From UBA9926 sp038131595 (GTDB lineage Bacteria; Pseudomonadota; Gammaproteobacteria; Pseudomonadales; Azotimanducaceae): a DNA stretch of 64,000 nt. Positions 1 through 9,351 of the stretch are shown here, one piece after another. Location of the stretch: the NCBI GenBank assembly GCA_038131595.1, contig JAYPPR010000008.1:1612001-1676000 (forward strand). The letters run 5' to 3'. The translations under genes were made by a program, and so were the position numbers. The notes under the pieces are model-generated. The model made no database searches, was not told the origin of the DNA, and saw only the letters and a list, made by a program, of their open reading frames with translations. Within the stretch, counting starts at the first letter, position 1. Each line of letters opens with the position of its first letter.

Positions 1-817
1 GCAGTCGGTCGACCAAAGGATGCAGCGCCTCGTTGTATGCGCTCTCCGCGCGGACATCAGCGCGTGTTAGCGTAATGTTGAGTAAGTCGTATACCTTGCT
101 GGCATGATCGAGAGAGGTCTCAATGAATTGTCGCCATAGTGCGAGTAGGTGCGGATCTCCCCCTTGAAGATCAACCACACATTGGCGGGCCGTCGCAGCG
201 AAGGTTTCATCGGATTTGAATCGAGCGCTGGCTTGTTGATAGAACTTTTCTAGGTCAGAGAGGGCGGCCGTCTGGGCTTGCTCGGTTTGGGCGGACGCTT
301 CTAAGTAGGCCAGCAAGCTGCCAAATTGAGCCCCCCAGTCGCCCACGTGATTGACCCGAATTGCGTTGTGTCCAACGTACTCGAGCACTCGCACGACGGT
401 GTCGCCAATGACGGTGGACCTCAAGTGACCGATGTGCATCTCCTTGGCAAGGTTCGGAGAGCTGTAGTCGATGACGAACGTGCTCGGTGTGGCGACCTCT
501 GGCTTTTTCGGTAGGCTCGCCTCCGCTAACAGCTGGGTTAACCACTTGTTGGTCAAGGTAATGTTAATAAAACCCGGGCCCGCGACTTCAAAGCCAATAC
601 CCTCTGCTTCACTGAACGATTGCAGATGGTTAACCACTTCGCTCGCTTTTTCTCGAGGGTTTGCACCGGCTTGCTTTGCTGCAGCCATCATGCCGTTGGC
701 TTGATAGTGACCGAACTGAGTCTTTTGGGATTGCTTAACGATCGCAGGCTGGCCCTCCAAACCTGCGTTAGTCATGGCGCGTTCAACCAGCGACGTTAAA
801 AAGTGTTTGATGTTCAT
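1..817 (-). CDS. argS: Arginyl-tRNA synthetase, N-terminal part (cut by window edge)
   Basis: Cytoplasmic class I synthetase that charges tRNA-Arg using ATP. The gene starts at the ATG complementary to 815-817 and runs off the left edge, leaving 272 codons of a protein usually about 550-590 residues long. Residues 1-95 form the ArgRS-specific N-terminal domain that contacts the tRNA D-loop (blocks GHYQANGMM and AGPGFINI). The class I HIGH motif sits at residues 128-131 inside NLAKEMHIGHLRST, followed by VNHVGDWGAQFG, both diagnostic for ArgRS. The KMSK loop and anticodon-binding domain lie outside the window. No stop codon interrupts the visible frame. The identification is secure. Confidence 0.96.
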   Translation of the reverse strand, partial: MNIKHFLTSLVERAMTNAGLEGQPAIVKQSQKTQFGHYQANGMMAAAKQAGANPREKASEVVNHLQSFSEAEGIGFEVAGPGFINITLTNKWLTQLLAEASLPKKPEVATPSTFVIDYSSPNLAKEMHIGHLRSTVIGDTVVRVLEYVGHNAIRVNHVGDWGAQFGSLLAYLEASAQTEQAQTAALSDLEKFYQQASARFKSDETFAATARQCVVDLQGGDPHLLALWRQFIETSLDHASKVYDLLNITLTRADVRAESAYNEALHPLVDRL

Positions 818-910
818 TTCAGGCCCCGGCGGCGAGAGCGCAGTGTAGCAAATTGGTGGCGTACGCGTGTCGACGCGATGTGTACATTTGCGCGTACCCG
901 ACTTGATTGA

Positions 911-929
911 ACCCTTGCTGAGCAAGGGT
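911..929. other. Perfect 8-bp hairpin between argS and the kinase gene
   Basis: ACCCTTGC and GCAAGGGT are separated by TGA. There is no T-tract on either side, so it is not a standard intrinsic terminator. A second short inverted repeat (GGGCG/CGCCC, 993-1007) lies closer to the end of the kinase gene. Role unknown; a processing or weak termination structure is possible. Confidence 0.4.
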
Positions 930-1028
930 CAGTCTGGGTGAATGGGCACTGTTTGCTGAAGGCCACTTCTTGTCAAAGGCCATTGGGAAGAAGGGCGCTG
1001 GTCGCCCAGCTAGCGAGCGGGTTGGTGA

Positions 1029-3572
1029 TCAACGTTGGTTTTGTTTGCGGTCCCATTGATCGGTTAGGTCGATAATGACAGCAGCGAGGGATTTGGGGTT
1101 CGACGGGTGGTTTAACACGTAAACAGATTCACCCAATACGGGTCGGTACACGTAGGGTGCATCCGGATCTTCCGCCAACACAATGACCGGGCGATTCGGC
1201 ATCTTGCTCAAGGCCTGATCAATGATTCGATGCCCGCCCTCGCCAGGTAGAACCATACGGGTCACCACGCAATCGAGATATACACCTTTTCGATTGATCT
1301 GAGTTAGCCCGTCTGCTGCGGTAGTGCTCAGAATCGTTGAGCATCCTAAAGATTCAAGGTCAGTAGCTAGGCGGTTTGAGAATGAATGGTCAGGGTCGAT
1401 GATCAAGACGAGGGGAGATGGCCCCTCATTGAAACCTTTTGCAGGTTTAGATGCATGGGGCAGGTGAAGGGTGAAGACCGTGCCCTTCTTGTCACTGCGA
1501 GTCAAAACGAGGTCCCCTTGGTGGCGCCGAGCCATGTCTCGAACATTGGGTAATCCGAGGCCATGACCGCTCTCTTTTGTCGTTTTAAAGGTATCGAATA
1601 CCCGGGGTTGCAGCTCAGCGCTGATGCCGTGGCCTGAATCGATGATGGACACCTCAAAATGGTGGATCAACTTCTTGACATCGATTCGAATGTCTCCCTG
1701 AGAGGCTATGGCGTCACGCGCGTTGATGATGAGATTAAGGAGTATGTTCCGTAGCGTTGTAGCTGGAATAGCGACCATGGGCCAGCTCGATGTGCTCATC
1801 GGTTCAAATCGGAGTGAAATCCGCGTTGGAAGCACGTGCCGAAACAAGGGCAAGCTCTTTTGGATTGCCTGAATTAAATCGATCTGTTCGATGGGATCAC
1901 TATTCACCTTGCCAAATGCCAATAGCTCGCGGGTGAGGCTGTGACTGTCATTAATAGTTTGCTGCAACAACGCAATCGATGGGTGATCTTGGTTAGCTGT
2001 CTCGAGCGCGTTTACCTGATGATGGGTAACGCTGAGCAGATTTCCAAGATCGTGAGCAATGCGAAGACTGAACCGTCCCAGCGTCGCTTCCGATTCCAGC
2101 CGGGCTAGCCGTTCATGAAGGTGGGCATTTTGCACCGAACGGGATACTTCGCCCGATGCATCGAGGAAGATTGCGATGCCTTTCAAGCCTTGCTCGTCTT
2201 GTATAACGCGCGCCCACATCAAGAGGTCTTTTGCTGCGCTATCAAGCTCGGCAGGTCGCCTGGGCAGTCTGATAAGGAGGCGATTGATCACGGGTTTCAG
2301 ATGCATGTCGCGAAAAAATTTAGCGACTTGGCTAGGCAGGGGCGCGTCAGAAAACAGAGTTTTCAAGGAGACGGTATCGGTGCTTTCTGGCAGGTCAAAG
2401 AATCGATTGAAATCGTTGTCTCGCCAGAGCACGTGGCCGCTTCCGTTGAATGTGCACGCACAGCCAGTGAAGAGAGCGTCGTTGATCAGTTGGTTTACTT
2501 GCTCCGCTGATTGATGTGGATTGCTCAGTTTGTTGGTGTGTTCCCGCCTAATCAAACCAATGGTTTCTGTGGGGTCAACCCAATGAAGATGATATTCGCT
2601 GTTGAATGAGGGAATACTATCCGTTGATGAAATCTCAGTTGTGTCGGCCGATAGCATTGCCTGAAGTGATGTCCAATTGGATGGGGTGAGTGTGGCTTCG
2701 AGTCGATGACCATTACTATCGATAGGTCGTTCGCTGTCGATTGTCCAAATGTGAAGTAAAAGCGCATCCCATTTCATGGGAAGGTTGATGCTCACCCTAT
2801 CGCTTTGTTTCGAAACGATAGCCACGTCACTGTCGTTCAGCATCAAAGCCATCAGTTTAGATTGCCGAGAATGGAGTGCACGTTCCTTGACTAGCGCTGT
2901 CTTGCTGGCGCTGAGCGCGTCGCCAGTCGTTCGCAGTGCCTGATGAAGTTGCCGGATTTGGAGACCCAATTGGTGGGGGGTAGCGAGTAGGGAAAGGGTT
3001 GAAACCCATCGCTTCACTCGGTGGCTTGCCCCCGCTGTAGAAGTGAGCGTTAGGTCAGCAAAATGGCTGAAGTTCTCCATCTCAACGCTGACATATTGCT
3101 GGGCGCTGGCTTTGATAAATCCATACATTTCGAATTCGATCATTTTGAGTAACGGCACGGGTAGTCTTTCCCGACCAATGTCACTGATCCTGCATCGAAG
3201 CATTTGCTCTGAATGACCGATAACTTGTACCTTGAGGCTTGACCCTTCAAAGCAAAGTCCTGCTTCACCGATGAGATCGACGAAGAATCGAAAAGGGGCT
3301 TGCTCAATTCGCGCTAGATCAATCCAATGGCGTAGTTCTTTACGCTGCCAGATGGATTGGCAAGCTGATTCGAATTCGGCGGTCGGCAGGAGCGAGAAAC
3401 AGGTGGTGAGACACCGAGTTAGCGTCTGCCAAGATTCATCAAAAGGTGTGCTACCAAAATGGTGCGCTAAATCCTCACCGTGAGATCGTCTTCCTGCAGG
3501 CGTGTCGAGGTTAAACCCACGCGCAGCACAATACGCTCGTAAGTTCTCGACACGTAAGGTATTGATATTCAT
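1029..3572 (-). CDS. Hybrid sensor histidine kinase with degenerate receiver
   Basis: Cytosolic-looking two-component sensor kinase; no membrane segment is evident. Numbering here is from an upstream in-frame TTG (3596), 8 residues before the ATG at 3572 that I prefer; neither has a clear ribosome site. Residues 1-250 match no family I recognise and may be the input domain; 370-480 look PAS-like. The H-box is LRIAHDLGNLLS with phospho-acceptor His515, the N-box NLIINARDA (Asn626), the G1 box DSGHG (653-657) and G2 ESGHGLGL (675-682). The C-terminal 125 residues fold like a receiver (acidic pair Asp734/Asp736), but the phosphorylation Asp is Arg780 (TRMVLPGEGG) and the conserved Lys is His830, so it should not accept phosphate. 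No response regulator gene is adjacent. Confidence 0.85.
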   Translation of the reverse strand: MNINTLRVENLRAYCAARGFNLDTPAGRRSHGEDLAHHFGSTPFDESWQTLTRCLTTCFSLLPTAEFESACQSIWQRKELRHWIDLARIEQAPFRFFVDLIGEAGLCFEGSSLKVQVIGHSEQMLRCRISDIGRERLPVPLLKMIEFEMYGFIKASAQQYVSVEMENFSHFADLTLTSTAGASHRVKRWVSTLSLLATPHQLGLQIRQLHQALRTTGDALSASKTALVKERALHSRQSKLMALMLNDSDVAIVSKQSDRVSINLPMKWDALLLHIWTIDSERPIDSNGHRLEATLTPSNWTSLQAMLSADTTEISSTDSIPSFNSEYHLHWVDPTETIGLIRREHTNKLSNPHQSAEQVNQLINDALFTGCACTFNGSGHVLWRDNDFNRFFDLPESTDTVSLKTLFSDAPLPSQVAKFFRDMHLKPVINRLLIRLPRRPAELDSAAKDLLMWARVIQDEQGLKGIAIFLDASGEVSRSVQNAHLHERLARLESEATLGRFSLRIAHDLGNLLSVTHHQVNALETANQDHPSIALLQQTINDSHSLTRELLAFGKVNSDPIEQIDLIQAIQKSLPLFRHVLPTRISLRFEPMSTSSWPMVAIPATTLRNILLNLIINARDAIASQGDIRIDVKKLIHHFEVSIIDSGHGISAELQPRVFDTFKTTKESGHGLGLPNVRDMARRHQGDLVLTRSDKKGTVFTLHLPHASKPAKGFNEGPSPLVLIIDPDHSFSNRLATDLESLGCSTILSTTAADGLTQINRKGVYLDCVVTRMVLPGEGGHRIIDQALSKMPNRPVIVLAEDPDAPYVYRPVLGESVYVLNHPSNPKSLAAVIIDLTDQWDRKQNQR

Positions 3573-3624
3573 GGTTCGATTGTCTTGACGGTTCAAAAGA
3601 AGTCAAGATTTGGCGAAAGGGAAA

Positions 3625-4332
3625 TTAGCTGGCAGGCAGACTGTCTTTGGTGACTTGCCAAGCCTCGGCGAATCGGCTCGCGGCATCTTCACAAGCGGTG
3701 GGTAGATGGCCATAAGTGCCTCTGCTGATGCGCTCGAACCAACCATCGTGATTGCTGAGCAGGATGCGGCCGACCCTCTCTGGTGCTCCAAGCGCGCGTA
3801 ATGCTTTGGGTGACAATGGCCCATGTTTTTGAAGCAGAGCAAGGGTCAATAGCACGTCCTCGCGGTAGGCAGTGACGAGCGGGACAAACGTTGACTGACC
3901 GCCCAGTGCTAATGTTGAGCGCCGGGTTTTGGCTTCATTGATAATACCCTGCCTGATGCGCTTATCTTTTGCCCCCCCAATTGTTTGTGGTTTGGCTCGC
4001 AGCGCTTCCTTGACGGCGTAGCCAAGATTAGACACACGAATCCATAAGAGTCCGATGCCGAGTTTTCGCAGCAGTTGGATCCAGTGTTTGCGATTGGTTC
4101 CAGAGACCGAATCAAACGGTAACGCTGCGTAGACAAAGTTCGCGTATCGAGTCCGGGTGGTCAGTTGATAAATGAATTTGAGACTGGGTTTCAGCTTGAG
4201 TTCCACGATCGTCAACTGATCGTCGTGCAGTGTCACCACATCGCAGGTTTTCACCTCCGCCATGACTTGATGACCGGACTGGCTGAACCATGTCGCGACA
4301 GGCTCATATAGGTCCGTTTCTTTCTCAACCAT
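3625..4332 (-). CDS. DUF2161 family putative PD-(D/E)XK phosphodiesterase
   Basis: The N-terminal third carries the pattern of the DUF2161 family, thought to have a PD-(D/E)XK nuclease fold: EKETDLYEPV at the start, then CDVV (candidate metal Asp) and IVELKLK (the E-x-K pair) about 13 residues later. The C-terminal half looks like a winged-helix region and is less conserved. The ATG at 4332 overlaps the mpl stop as ATGGTTGA and puts EKETDLY at the extreme N-terminus as in relatives; an ATG at 4362 would add 10 residues. This overlap suggests co-transcription with mpl. The substrate is unknown, and the nuclease assignment is family-level inference. Confidence 0.75.
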   Translation of the reverse strand: MVEKETDLYEPVATWFSQSGHQVMAEVKTCDVVTLHDDQLTIVELKLKPSLKFIYQLTTRTRYANFVYAALPFDSVSGTNRKHWIQLLRKLGIGLLWIRVSNLGYAVKEALRAKPQTIGGAKDKRIRQGIINEAKTRRSTLALGGQSTFVPLVTAYREDVLLTLALLQKHGPLSPKALRALGAPERVGRILLSNHDGWFERISRGTYGHLPTACEDAASRFAEAWQVTKDSLPAS

Positions 4333-5686
4333 AGCGCTCGGTGATGAGCTCGCGAAAGCCATCCAGCTGGTAGTTGCTCATTAATACGAGGTGGGTTGCC
4401 TCAACCTGTGCATCGAATTGGGGCGTTAGCAGCGCGAGCAGGGCGTCGGCTGAATGGACGAGATTCGCGCTTGTTTCTTGTACGACAGCCTCAATATCAA
4501 AGGCGACGTCTCGGGGTTGGAACCAGATGACCTGGTCGGCCTCTCTCACTGCCTCGCTCAAGCGACCCGCGTGTTCGCCCCCGCGCATGGTGTACGAACC
4601 CAACTCGATCACGGCGATAACCTTGTCCTGACCCACCCGAGCGCGAAGACCAAGCAGGGTAGTTTGGATCGCGGTGGGATGATGCGCGAAATCATCATAG
4701 ATATTGATGACGCCAGCGCGACAGATTAGCTCCATCCGCCGTTTCACGCCTTGAAAGGTAGAGAGGGCGCTTACGGCGTGGGCAAGGGGTACACCCACAT
4801 GTCTTGCCGCTGCAATGGCGGCTAATGCATTTTCAACATTGTGCTGACCAACCAGCTCCCAGTTGACCGTGCCGACCCTATGGCCGTTATCAAAAACTTC
4901 GAACTGGGATTCGGTTTCCTCGCTCCAAATCGCCTTCAGGTCAGGCTCGCCGGACAATGAGACGGTGATGACGGGGGACCAGCATCCTTCGCCCAACACT
5001 GCGTCGATGGCAGGTGCCTCGGCAGGTTTAATGATGAGACCGTGGGTTGGTACCAGACGAACCAATTGCCGAAACTGGGCCTGAATCGAGGCGAGGTCGG
5101 GGTAAATATCTGCGTGATCAAATTCAAGATTGTTGATGATGAGGGTTTGAGGGGCGTAATGCAGAAATTTCGCTCTGCGATCAAAAAATGAAGTGTCGTA
5201 CTCATCCGCTTCAATAACGAAAAATGGGCTACTACCCATCGCCGCAGACGGACCCATGCCGATCGGGACGCCACCAATGAGATACCCTGGGTCGAGCCCC
5301 GCCTCTTTCAATATCCAAGTGAGTATTGACGCTGTCGTGGTTTTTCCATGAGTGCCACTGACCGCGATGACCCACTTATCTTGAAGGACATACCGTCCTA
5401 GGAACTCAGCGCCCGAGCAATATGGAATTCTTTGGGTTAGCAATGCCTCGACGGCCGGATTACCCCTGCCGAGCCCGGCGTTACCTAGCACGACGAGGTC
5501 AGCGCCGGCGGGAACGCTGTTCTCAGAGTAAGGAGATTGGAGTGGGATCGAGGCCTTCTCGAGCTGAGTGCTCATGGGTGGGTAAACCTGATCATCCGAA
5601 CCAGAAACTTGGTGCCCCTGGGCCTTGGCGAGGAGCGCGATGCTGCCCATCAACGTGCCGCAGATACCTAGAATGTGAACGTGCAC
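4325..5686 (-). CDS. mpl: UDP-MurNAc:L-Ala-gamma-D-Glu-meso-DAP ligase
   Basis: Cytoplasmic Mur-ligase family enzyme of peptidoglycan recycling. It joins the recycled tripeptide (or tetra-/pentapeptide) to UDP-MurNAc with ATP hydrolysis. It opens with the nucleotide-binding HVHILGICGTLMGS, has the ATP loop VSGTHGKTTTAS (near residue 115), the Mpl-typical YLIGGVPIG, IEADEYDTSFFD, and the Mur C-terminal NIYDDFAHHPTAI and LGSYTMRGGEH. At 453 residues it is the usual length. The start is a GTG at 5686, one base downstream of the stop of the preceding membrane-protein gene, so translation is probably coupled. AmgK and MurU, encoded at 35.6-37.4 kb, complete a MurNAc salvage route. Confidence 0.95.
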   Translation of the reverse strand: MHVHILGICGTLMGSIALLAKAQGHQVSGSDDQVYPPMSTQLEKASIPLQSPYSENSVPAGADLVVLGNAGLGRGNPAVEALLTQRIPYCSGAEFLGRYVLQDKWVIAVSGTHGKTTTASILTWILKEAGLDPGYLIGGVPIGMGPSAAMGSSPFFVIEADEYDTSFFDRRAKFLHYAPQTLIINNLEFDHADIYPDLASIQAQFRQLVRLVPTHGLIIKPAEAPAIDAVLGEGCWSPVITVSLSGEPDLKAIWSEETESQFEVFDNGHRVGTVNWELVGQHNVENALAAIAAARHVGVPLAHAVSALSTFQGVKRRMELICRAGVINIYDDFAHHPTAIQTTLLGLRARVGQDKVIAVIELGSYTMRGGEHAGRLSEAVREADQVIWFQPRDVAFDIEAVVQETSANLVHSADALLALLTPQFDAQVEATHLVLMSNYQLDGFRELITERYG

Positions 5687-5687
5687 C

Positions 5688-6206
5688 TTAGAGCCCCTCG
5701 ACCCAGTGCAAGCTGGCCAGTGTGCTAAGCAATTCGGTTAAAAATATCAGAATCGCACCTTGCCCCAAGCTGAGCCGCGCAACTTTGGCGAGGATATTTC
5801 CGCCGATGAGTAACCACCATGCTAGCCAAACCCAAGTCATGGAATCCGCTGCGACGCGGAGCCATTCAATGTCGCTTCGCAGCAAGATGAGATTCACCGG
5901 AAGGAGAATAATCGTCATCACGGCACTGGTACCAAGGAGTGCGCTCATTGCTTGGGAGAAATGTTGTCGCACATTCTTAAAGACGAGAATGCCGTAGAGC
6001 AGCAGCATTTGAATGGTGATTCCCGTGACGAGGACGAGTACCACTTGGCTGACTGTCCTCCCTGGGTAGTTGACAAGGCCTGCTGTTAGCGCGACGAGCC
6101 CGTAAACACAAAGCGCGGATAAAAAAACGACGTGACGCATCGGTAATTGCAATGGGTCAGCCCGAAGCAGGCACAGACGCCAAAAGTAGGTAAAGATGAT
6201 GCTCAC
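5688..6206 (-). CDS. Five-helix inner-membrane protein, unknown function
   Basis: 172 residues with about five hydrophobic segments (roughly 24-46, 53-76, 87-109, 122-142, 148-165) and short polar loops, so an integral inner-membrane protein. I do not recognise a family motif. The start is a GTG at 6206; the stop is one base from the mpl start, suggesting a shared transcript and perhaps a link to envelope metabolism, but this is positional evidence only. Confidence 0.7.
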   Translation of the reverse strand: MSIIFTYFWRLCLLRADPLQLPMRHVVFLSALCVYGLVALTAGLVNYPGRTVSQVVLVLVTGITIQMLLLYGILVFKNVRQHFSQAMSALLGTSAVMTIILLPVNLILLRSDIEWLRVAADSMTWVWLAWWLLIGGNILAKVARLSLGQGAILIFLTELLSTLASLHWVEGL

Positions 6207-6256
6207 GGTCGGTCGTCGCTTTGGTTGATCAGTGGCATGAAACGGCCTTAAGCGAT

Positions 6257-7597
6257 TCAGGCAGTGTTACTTGGGGCTGCCGTTATCTTTTCGGTATGTT
6301 CCGGCTTTTCCGATTGAACTTGGTAGCCCGTGTCGATACGGCGTACGGCACCCAGCGCACTCATTAAGACTAAACTAAACACTGCCAGAATAGCACCGCT
6401 GAGCATGAGTCCGACGTGAACACCGTAGTGCTCGGCGACATAGCCAATGGGAAGAATACCGAGCGGCATCAGTCCATGCGACATTAAATCGATGCTCATC
6501 ACGCGACCACGCATTCGCTGGCTCACTTGTAGTTGCACTAGGCTTCGGTTCATCGACATGTTGATGGCTGAGACGAAACCCACAAAGCAGATGGCGATAA
6601 ATGCACCGGTGAAAGTGTTCGTGAGCCCAAAGGCTAGGACCCCGAGTCCCCACAACGTGTTTGTGGCAAATAACCAATACCCTTTTTTCGATAGCGAGCT
6701 GAGTTTGGCGAGGACCAGCGAGCCTGCAATCGCCCCGACTCCCATGCCCGTCATCAGCAGTCCGAGCGTATCCGGACCGGCAAGCAAAATGTCGGTATTA
6801 AAAGCGGGCAAGAGGGTCATGATGCTCAGCCCGAAGAGAAACGGCAGGATGGAAAGTAGTATGAGGCCGCCAACAATCTTTGATTGAACGACGTATTTGA
6901 GACCTTCGATCGTGTCTTGCAGAGGCGAGTGATTGGATGATTCAGACGGTTGCCCGTTGTGCCGGATTAGCAGAACACTCACCCCCGAAAACAGATATAG
7001 GCAGGAAAGGATGATGTATACCCAGCCGACACCAAAGGTCGAGGTGGTGTCCCCTCCGGCAATCAGCGCAATCATAAAACCTGCGAGCGCCGGCCCCAGA
7101 ATACGGGACAGATTCCAGGCCGCAGTATTGAAGGCCATTGCATTAAAGATGAGTCGTTCGCCCACGATTTCAGGGATCAGCGCGGTCCGCGCGGGAATGG
7201 ACAGCGCCATGATGGTCCCGTTTAAAAAGCCAATCGCCATGAAGTGCCAAAAGGTGACGTCGCCCGAGAAAATGACCCAAGCAAGATAAAAGCTTGCGAC
7301 GCCGTTGACGATGGGCGAGAGACCGATGACAGGCTTTTTGGGAACCCGATCGGCAAGTACACCACCGATGAGCGAGAAGACCACTTGAGGGAGCATAAAG
7401 CTCAGCGTCACCCAGGTGAGTTGGACTGCCGATGAGGTCATTTCATAGACAAGCCAGCCCTGAGCGACTTGTTGCATGTTCATCGCGAACGCAGAACCGA
7501 GCATGCCGAGCCACAGGTACAAGTAGTCTCGAACCTGAAAGGCGGCGAGGAGGCGGGTGTTTCTTGGCGAGGAGCTAGGGTCCGATGTCGCGTTCAA
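6257..7597 (-). CDS. MFS transporter, DHA3/enterobactin-exporter-like
   Basis: 446 residues, 12 predicted membrane spans, major facilitator superfamily. The intracellular loop after span 2 reads GGVLADRVPKK (G-x-L-a-D-r motif A), and the overall pattern (NMQQVAQGWLVYEMT near the N-terminus, MNRSLVQLQVSQRMRGRVMS in the second half) is that of the MFS_3 group of drug or siderophore exporters. The substrate cannot be told. The start used is a TTG at 7597 with no obvious Shine-Dalgarno sequence; the next in-frame Met is already inside span 1. It is 50 bp upstream of the membrane-protein gene on the same strand. Confidence 0.85.
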   Translation of the reverse strand: MNATSDPSSSPRNTRLLAAFQVRDYLYLWLGMLGSAFAMNMQQVAQGWLVYEMTSSAVQLTWVTLSFMLPQVVFSLIGGVLADRVPKKPVIGLSPIVNGVASFYLAWVIFSGDVTFWHFMAIGFLNGTIMALSIPARTALIPEIVGERLIFNAMAFNTAAWNLSRILGPALAGFMIALIAGGDTTSTFGVGWVYIILSCLYLFSGVSVLLIRHNGQPSESSNHSPLQDTIEGLKYVVQSKIVGGLILLSILPFLFGLSIMTLLPAFNTDILLAGPDTLGLLMTGMGVGAIAGSLVLAKLSSLSKKGYWLFATNTLWGLGVLAFGLTNTFTGAFIAICFVGFVSAINMSMNRSLVQLQVSQRMRGRVMSIDLMSHGLMPLGILPIGYVAEHYGVHVGLMLSGAILAVFSLVLMSALGAVRRIDTGYQVQSEKPEHTEKITAAPSNTA

Positions 7598-7724
7598 GAA
7601 AGTGCTGGCTCTGATTTTGAGAGGGAATGTCAGTCAGTGGAAGGCGCTCAAGTTAGGGATTCGCCTAGAAAACGCCCAGGGGTTGATTGGGGGCCAAGGC
7701 GTGCCCGGCCCCCAGATCGACGGA

Positions 7725-8912
7725 TTAGTCCGGTAATCCCAGTACCCGTTTTGCGATGATATTCATCTGCACTTCGTTAGTGCCGCCGTAGATCGTCACG
7801 GCACGCGAATTCAGCCATCCGCGAGTAGATTCAATTTCGTGGTCGGAAAACCCGTCTCCCTCCCAGCCAAGGCCTTTTAGACCCATCAGCTCAGACTTTA
7901 GCTCAGCACCATCTCTTGCAAGGCTGGAACCCACCAGTTTAAAGATCGATGTCGTGGCGCCTGGCGTGCTACCTGACTGATTCTCTTGAACGACGCGCTT
8001 GGTCGTTAGTTGGAAAGCACGCTCGGTCATGGTGTGCTTCAAGACTTTGTCTCTTGCCTCGTGGTCGGTCAGGCGGCCCGCCTCGACGCCAACATAGGCT
8101 TTGGCGGTTTCAACCATCGGGTTAGTCTTTTGGACTTTTTTCCGATTCGCGGCGCCCGACAGACCTCCAATTCCGGATCGCTCAAACTGAAGTAAACGTT
8201 TGCCGATGGTCCAGCCTCGGTTCAGCTCGCCTACCAGGTCTTCACGTTTGGCAAGGGCGTTGTCTAGGAATGTTTCGCAGAACGGTGATGAACCCGAGAT
8301 GAGTTGAATCGGCTTCACGGTGACCCCGTCTTGATGCATGTCCAGTAGCACGAAGCTAATGCCTTCGTGTTTTGAGGCATTTGGGTCTGTTCTTACTAGC
8401 GCAAACATCCAGTCTGCGTGCTGAGCGCCCGACGTCCAGATTTTCTGGCCATTGATAACGAAATGATCGCCTTCAACGACTGCTCGGGTTTGCAGTGCTG
8501 CGAGGTCTGAGCCAGCCCCGGGCTCGCTGTACCCCTGGCACCACCGGATGGTTCCATCGCAGATGCTGGGTAAGTGACGCTGCTTTTGCTCTTCGGTGCC
8601 GAACTCAAGCAGGGTTGGGCCAATCATGGTGAGACCCATGCCGCTCGACGCTGCCGTGGCTTTGATTCGTTGCATTTCTTGAGAGAGCACGACCGCCTCA
8701 TCTCTTGATAGGCCGCCCCCGCCATACTCAGCCGGCCACATAGGAGCGATCCATCCCTTTTCTGCCATACGCTGTCGCCAAACGTCGGCCGCGTCCGTGC
8801 TGTAGATCTTGTGAGCGTCTTCCCAATGAAAGGACAGATTGCGCATTTCATCCGGGCAGTTGGCTTCAAGCCATTCCCGTGTTTCTGAACGGAAAGTTTC
8901 GAGATCGGACAT
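7725..8912 (-). CDS. Acyl-CoA dehydrogenase family protein
   Basis: FAD-dependent dehydrogenase that makes a 2,3-double bond in an acyl-CoA (beta-oxidation or a related catabolic route). 395 residues from the ATG at 8912, which has GGAG 8 bases upstream; a GTG three codons earlier is less likely. Family blocks: GWIAPMWPAEYGGGGL, the substrate/FAD loop CQGYSEPGAGSDLA, INGQKIWTSGAQHADW, and the C-terminal IYGGTNEVQMNIIAKRVLGLP. The residue that is the catalytic Glu in medium-chain enzymes is Gly (YGGT); as in isovaleryl-type enzymes the base would lie elsewhere, perhaps in QFERSG. Chain-length preference unknown. Confidence 0.9.
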   Translation of the reverse strand: MSDLETFRSETREWLEANCPDEMRNLSFHWEDAHKIYSTDAADVWRQRMAEKGWIAPMWPAEYGGGGLSRDEAVVLSQEMQRIKATAASSGMGLTMIGPTLLEFGTEEQKQRHLPSICDGTIRWCQGYSEPGAGSDLAALQTRAVVEGDHFVINGQKIWTSGAQHADWMFALVRTDPNASKHEGISFVLLDMHQDGVTVKPIQLISGSSPFCETFLDNALAKREDLVGELNRGWTIGKRLLQFERSGIGGLSGAANRKKVQKTNPMVETAKAYVGVEAGRLTDHEARDKVLKHTMTERAFQLTTKRVVQENQSGSTPGATTSIFKLVGSSLARDGAELKSELMGLKGLGWEGDGFSDHEIESTRGWLNSRAVTIYGGTNEVQMNIIAKRVLGLPD

Positions 8913-8997
8913 GCCGGGCACTCCTAAACATGGGCAGGAGAAGGCATTGTGCCCAATCTCGAGCCAGTGTAAAGCGAGTCAGGGCATCATTGACGAA

Positions 8998-9006
8998 TGC
9001 TATAAT
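8998..9006 (+). promoter_or_regulatory. Possible extended -10 promoter (TGCTATAAT)
   Basis: TG-N-TATAAT at 8998-9006 is a consensus extended -10. No good -35 lies 16-18 bp upstream, which extended -10 promoters tolerate. It sits inside a short inverted repeat (AATGCT/AGCATT). It faces ctaA, 350 bp away. Confidence 0.35.
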
Positions 9007-9257
9007 TCAGCATTAGTTGCGCGCCGCACAGGAAAAGCGATGGGCGCACTAAGCGGAGGCCCCAAATAGCCTGAGGCCGAGGGCTAGTGTTTGCCCTACA
9101 TTTCATCAATGACAGTTAATCATCTGTCCAAATAATGGGAAGAAAGGGCGTTTTTGTTCGTATAGCAAACTGGCGAGGAGAGGTTTTTATCTGGCGGCAA
9201 AAGGCCCGCCAGATTCAGAGCGCAGTGAGGTGCTGTGAGGTAAGAAGACCAGCTAAA

Positions 9258-9319
9258 GGAAGGGTGTTTGATGGAAGCGCCGTTTTAGGAAGAGCTGTTT
9301 TTTTGGAAGAACTGTTCAT
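9258..9319. repeat. 15-bp tandem repeat array upstream of ctaA
   Basis: Four adjacent imperfect units each begin with GGAAG: GGAAGGGTGTTTGAT, GGAAGCGCCGTTTTA, GGAAGAGCTGTTTTTTT (two extra T) and GGAAGAACTGTTCAT, followed by a partial fifth GGAAG. There are no spacers, so it is not a CRISPR. It ends about 30 bp before the ctaA start. Confidence 0.75.
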
Positions 9320-9351
9320 GGAAGATCGGGCGACCGCCCGTAGAGAAAAGC

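Larger units (their letters stand above)
8913..9351. other. 439-bp intergenic leader between divergent genes
   Basis: No credible coding frame. It holds a possible extended -10 at 8998-9006 directed toward ctaA, a 9-bp perfect hairpin at 9189-9214 (ATCTGGCGG/CCGCCAGAT, 8-nt loop, no following T-tract on either strand), and the 15-bp tandem repeats at 9258-9319. If the promoter is real, ctaA would have a leader of some 340 nt that includes both elements. Confidence 0.5.

Noticed and set aside
911..929. Hairpin after the kinase gene as a terminator
   Set aside because: No U-run follows on either strand.
9189..9214. 9-bp hairpin as an intrinsic terminator
   Set aside because: The T-tract lies before rather than after the stem on the plus strand, and on the minus strand A residues follow.
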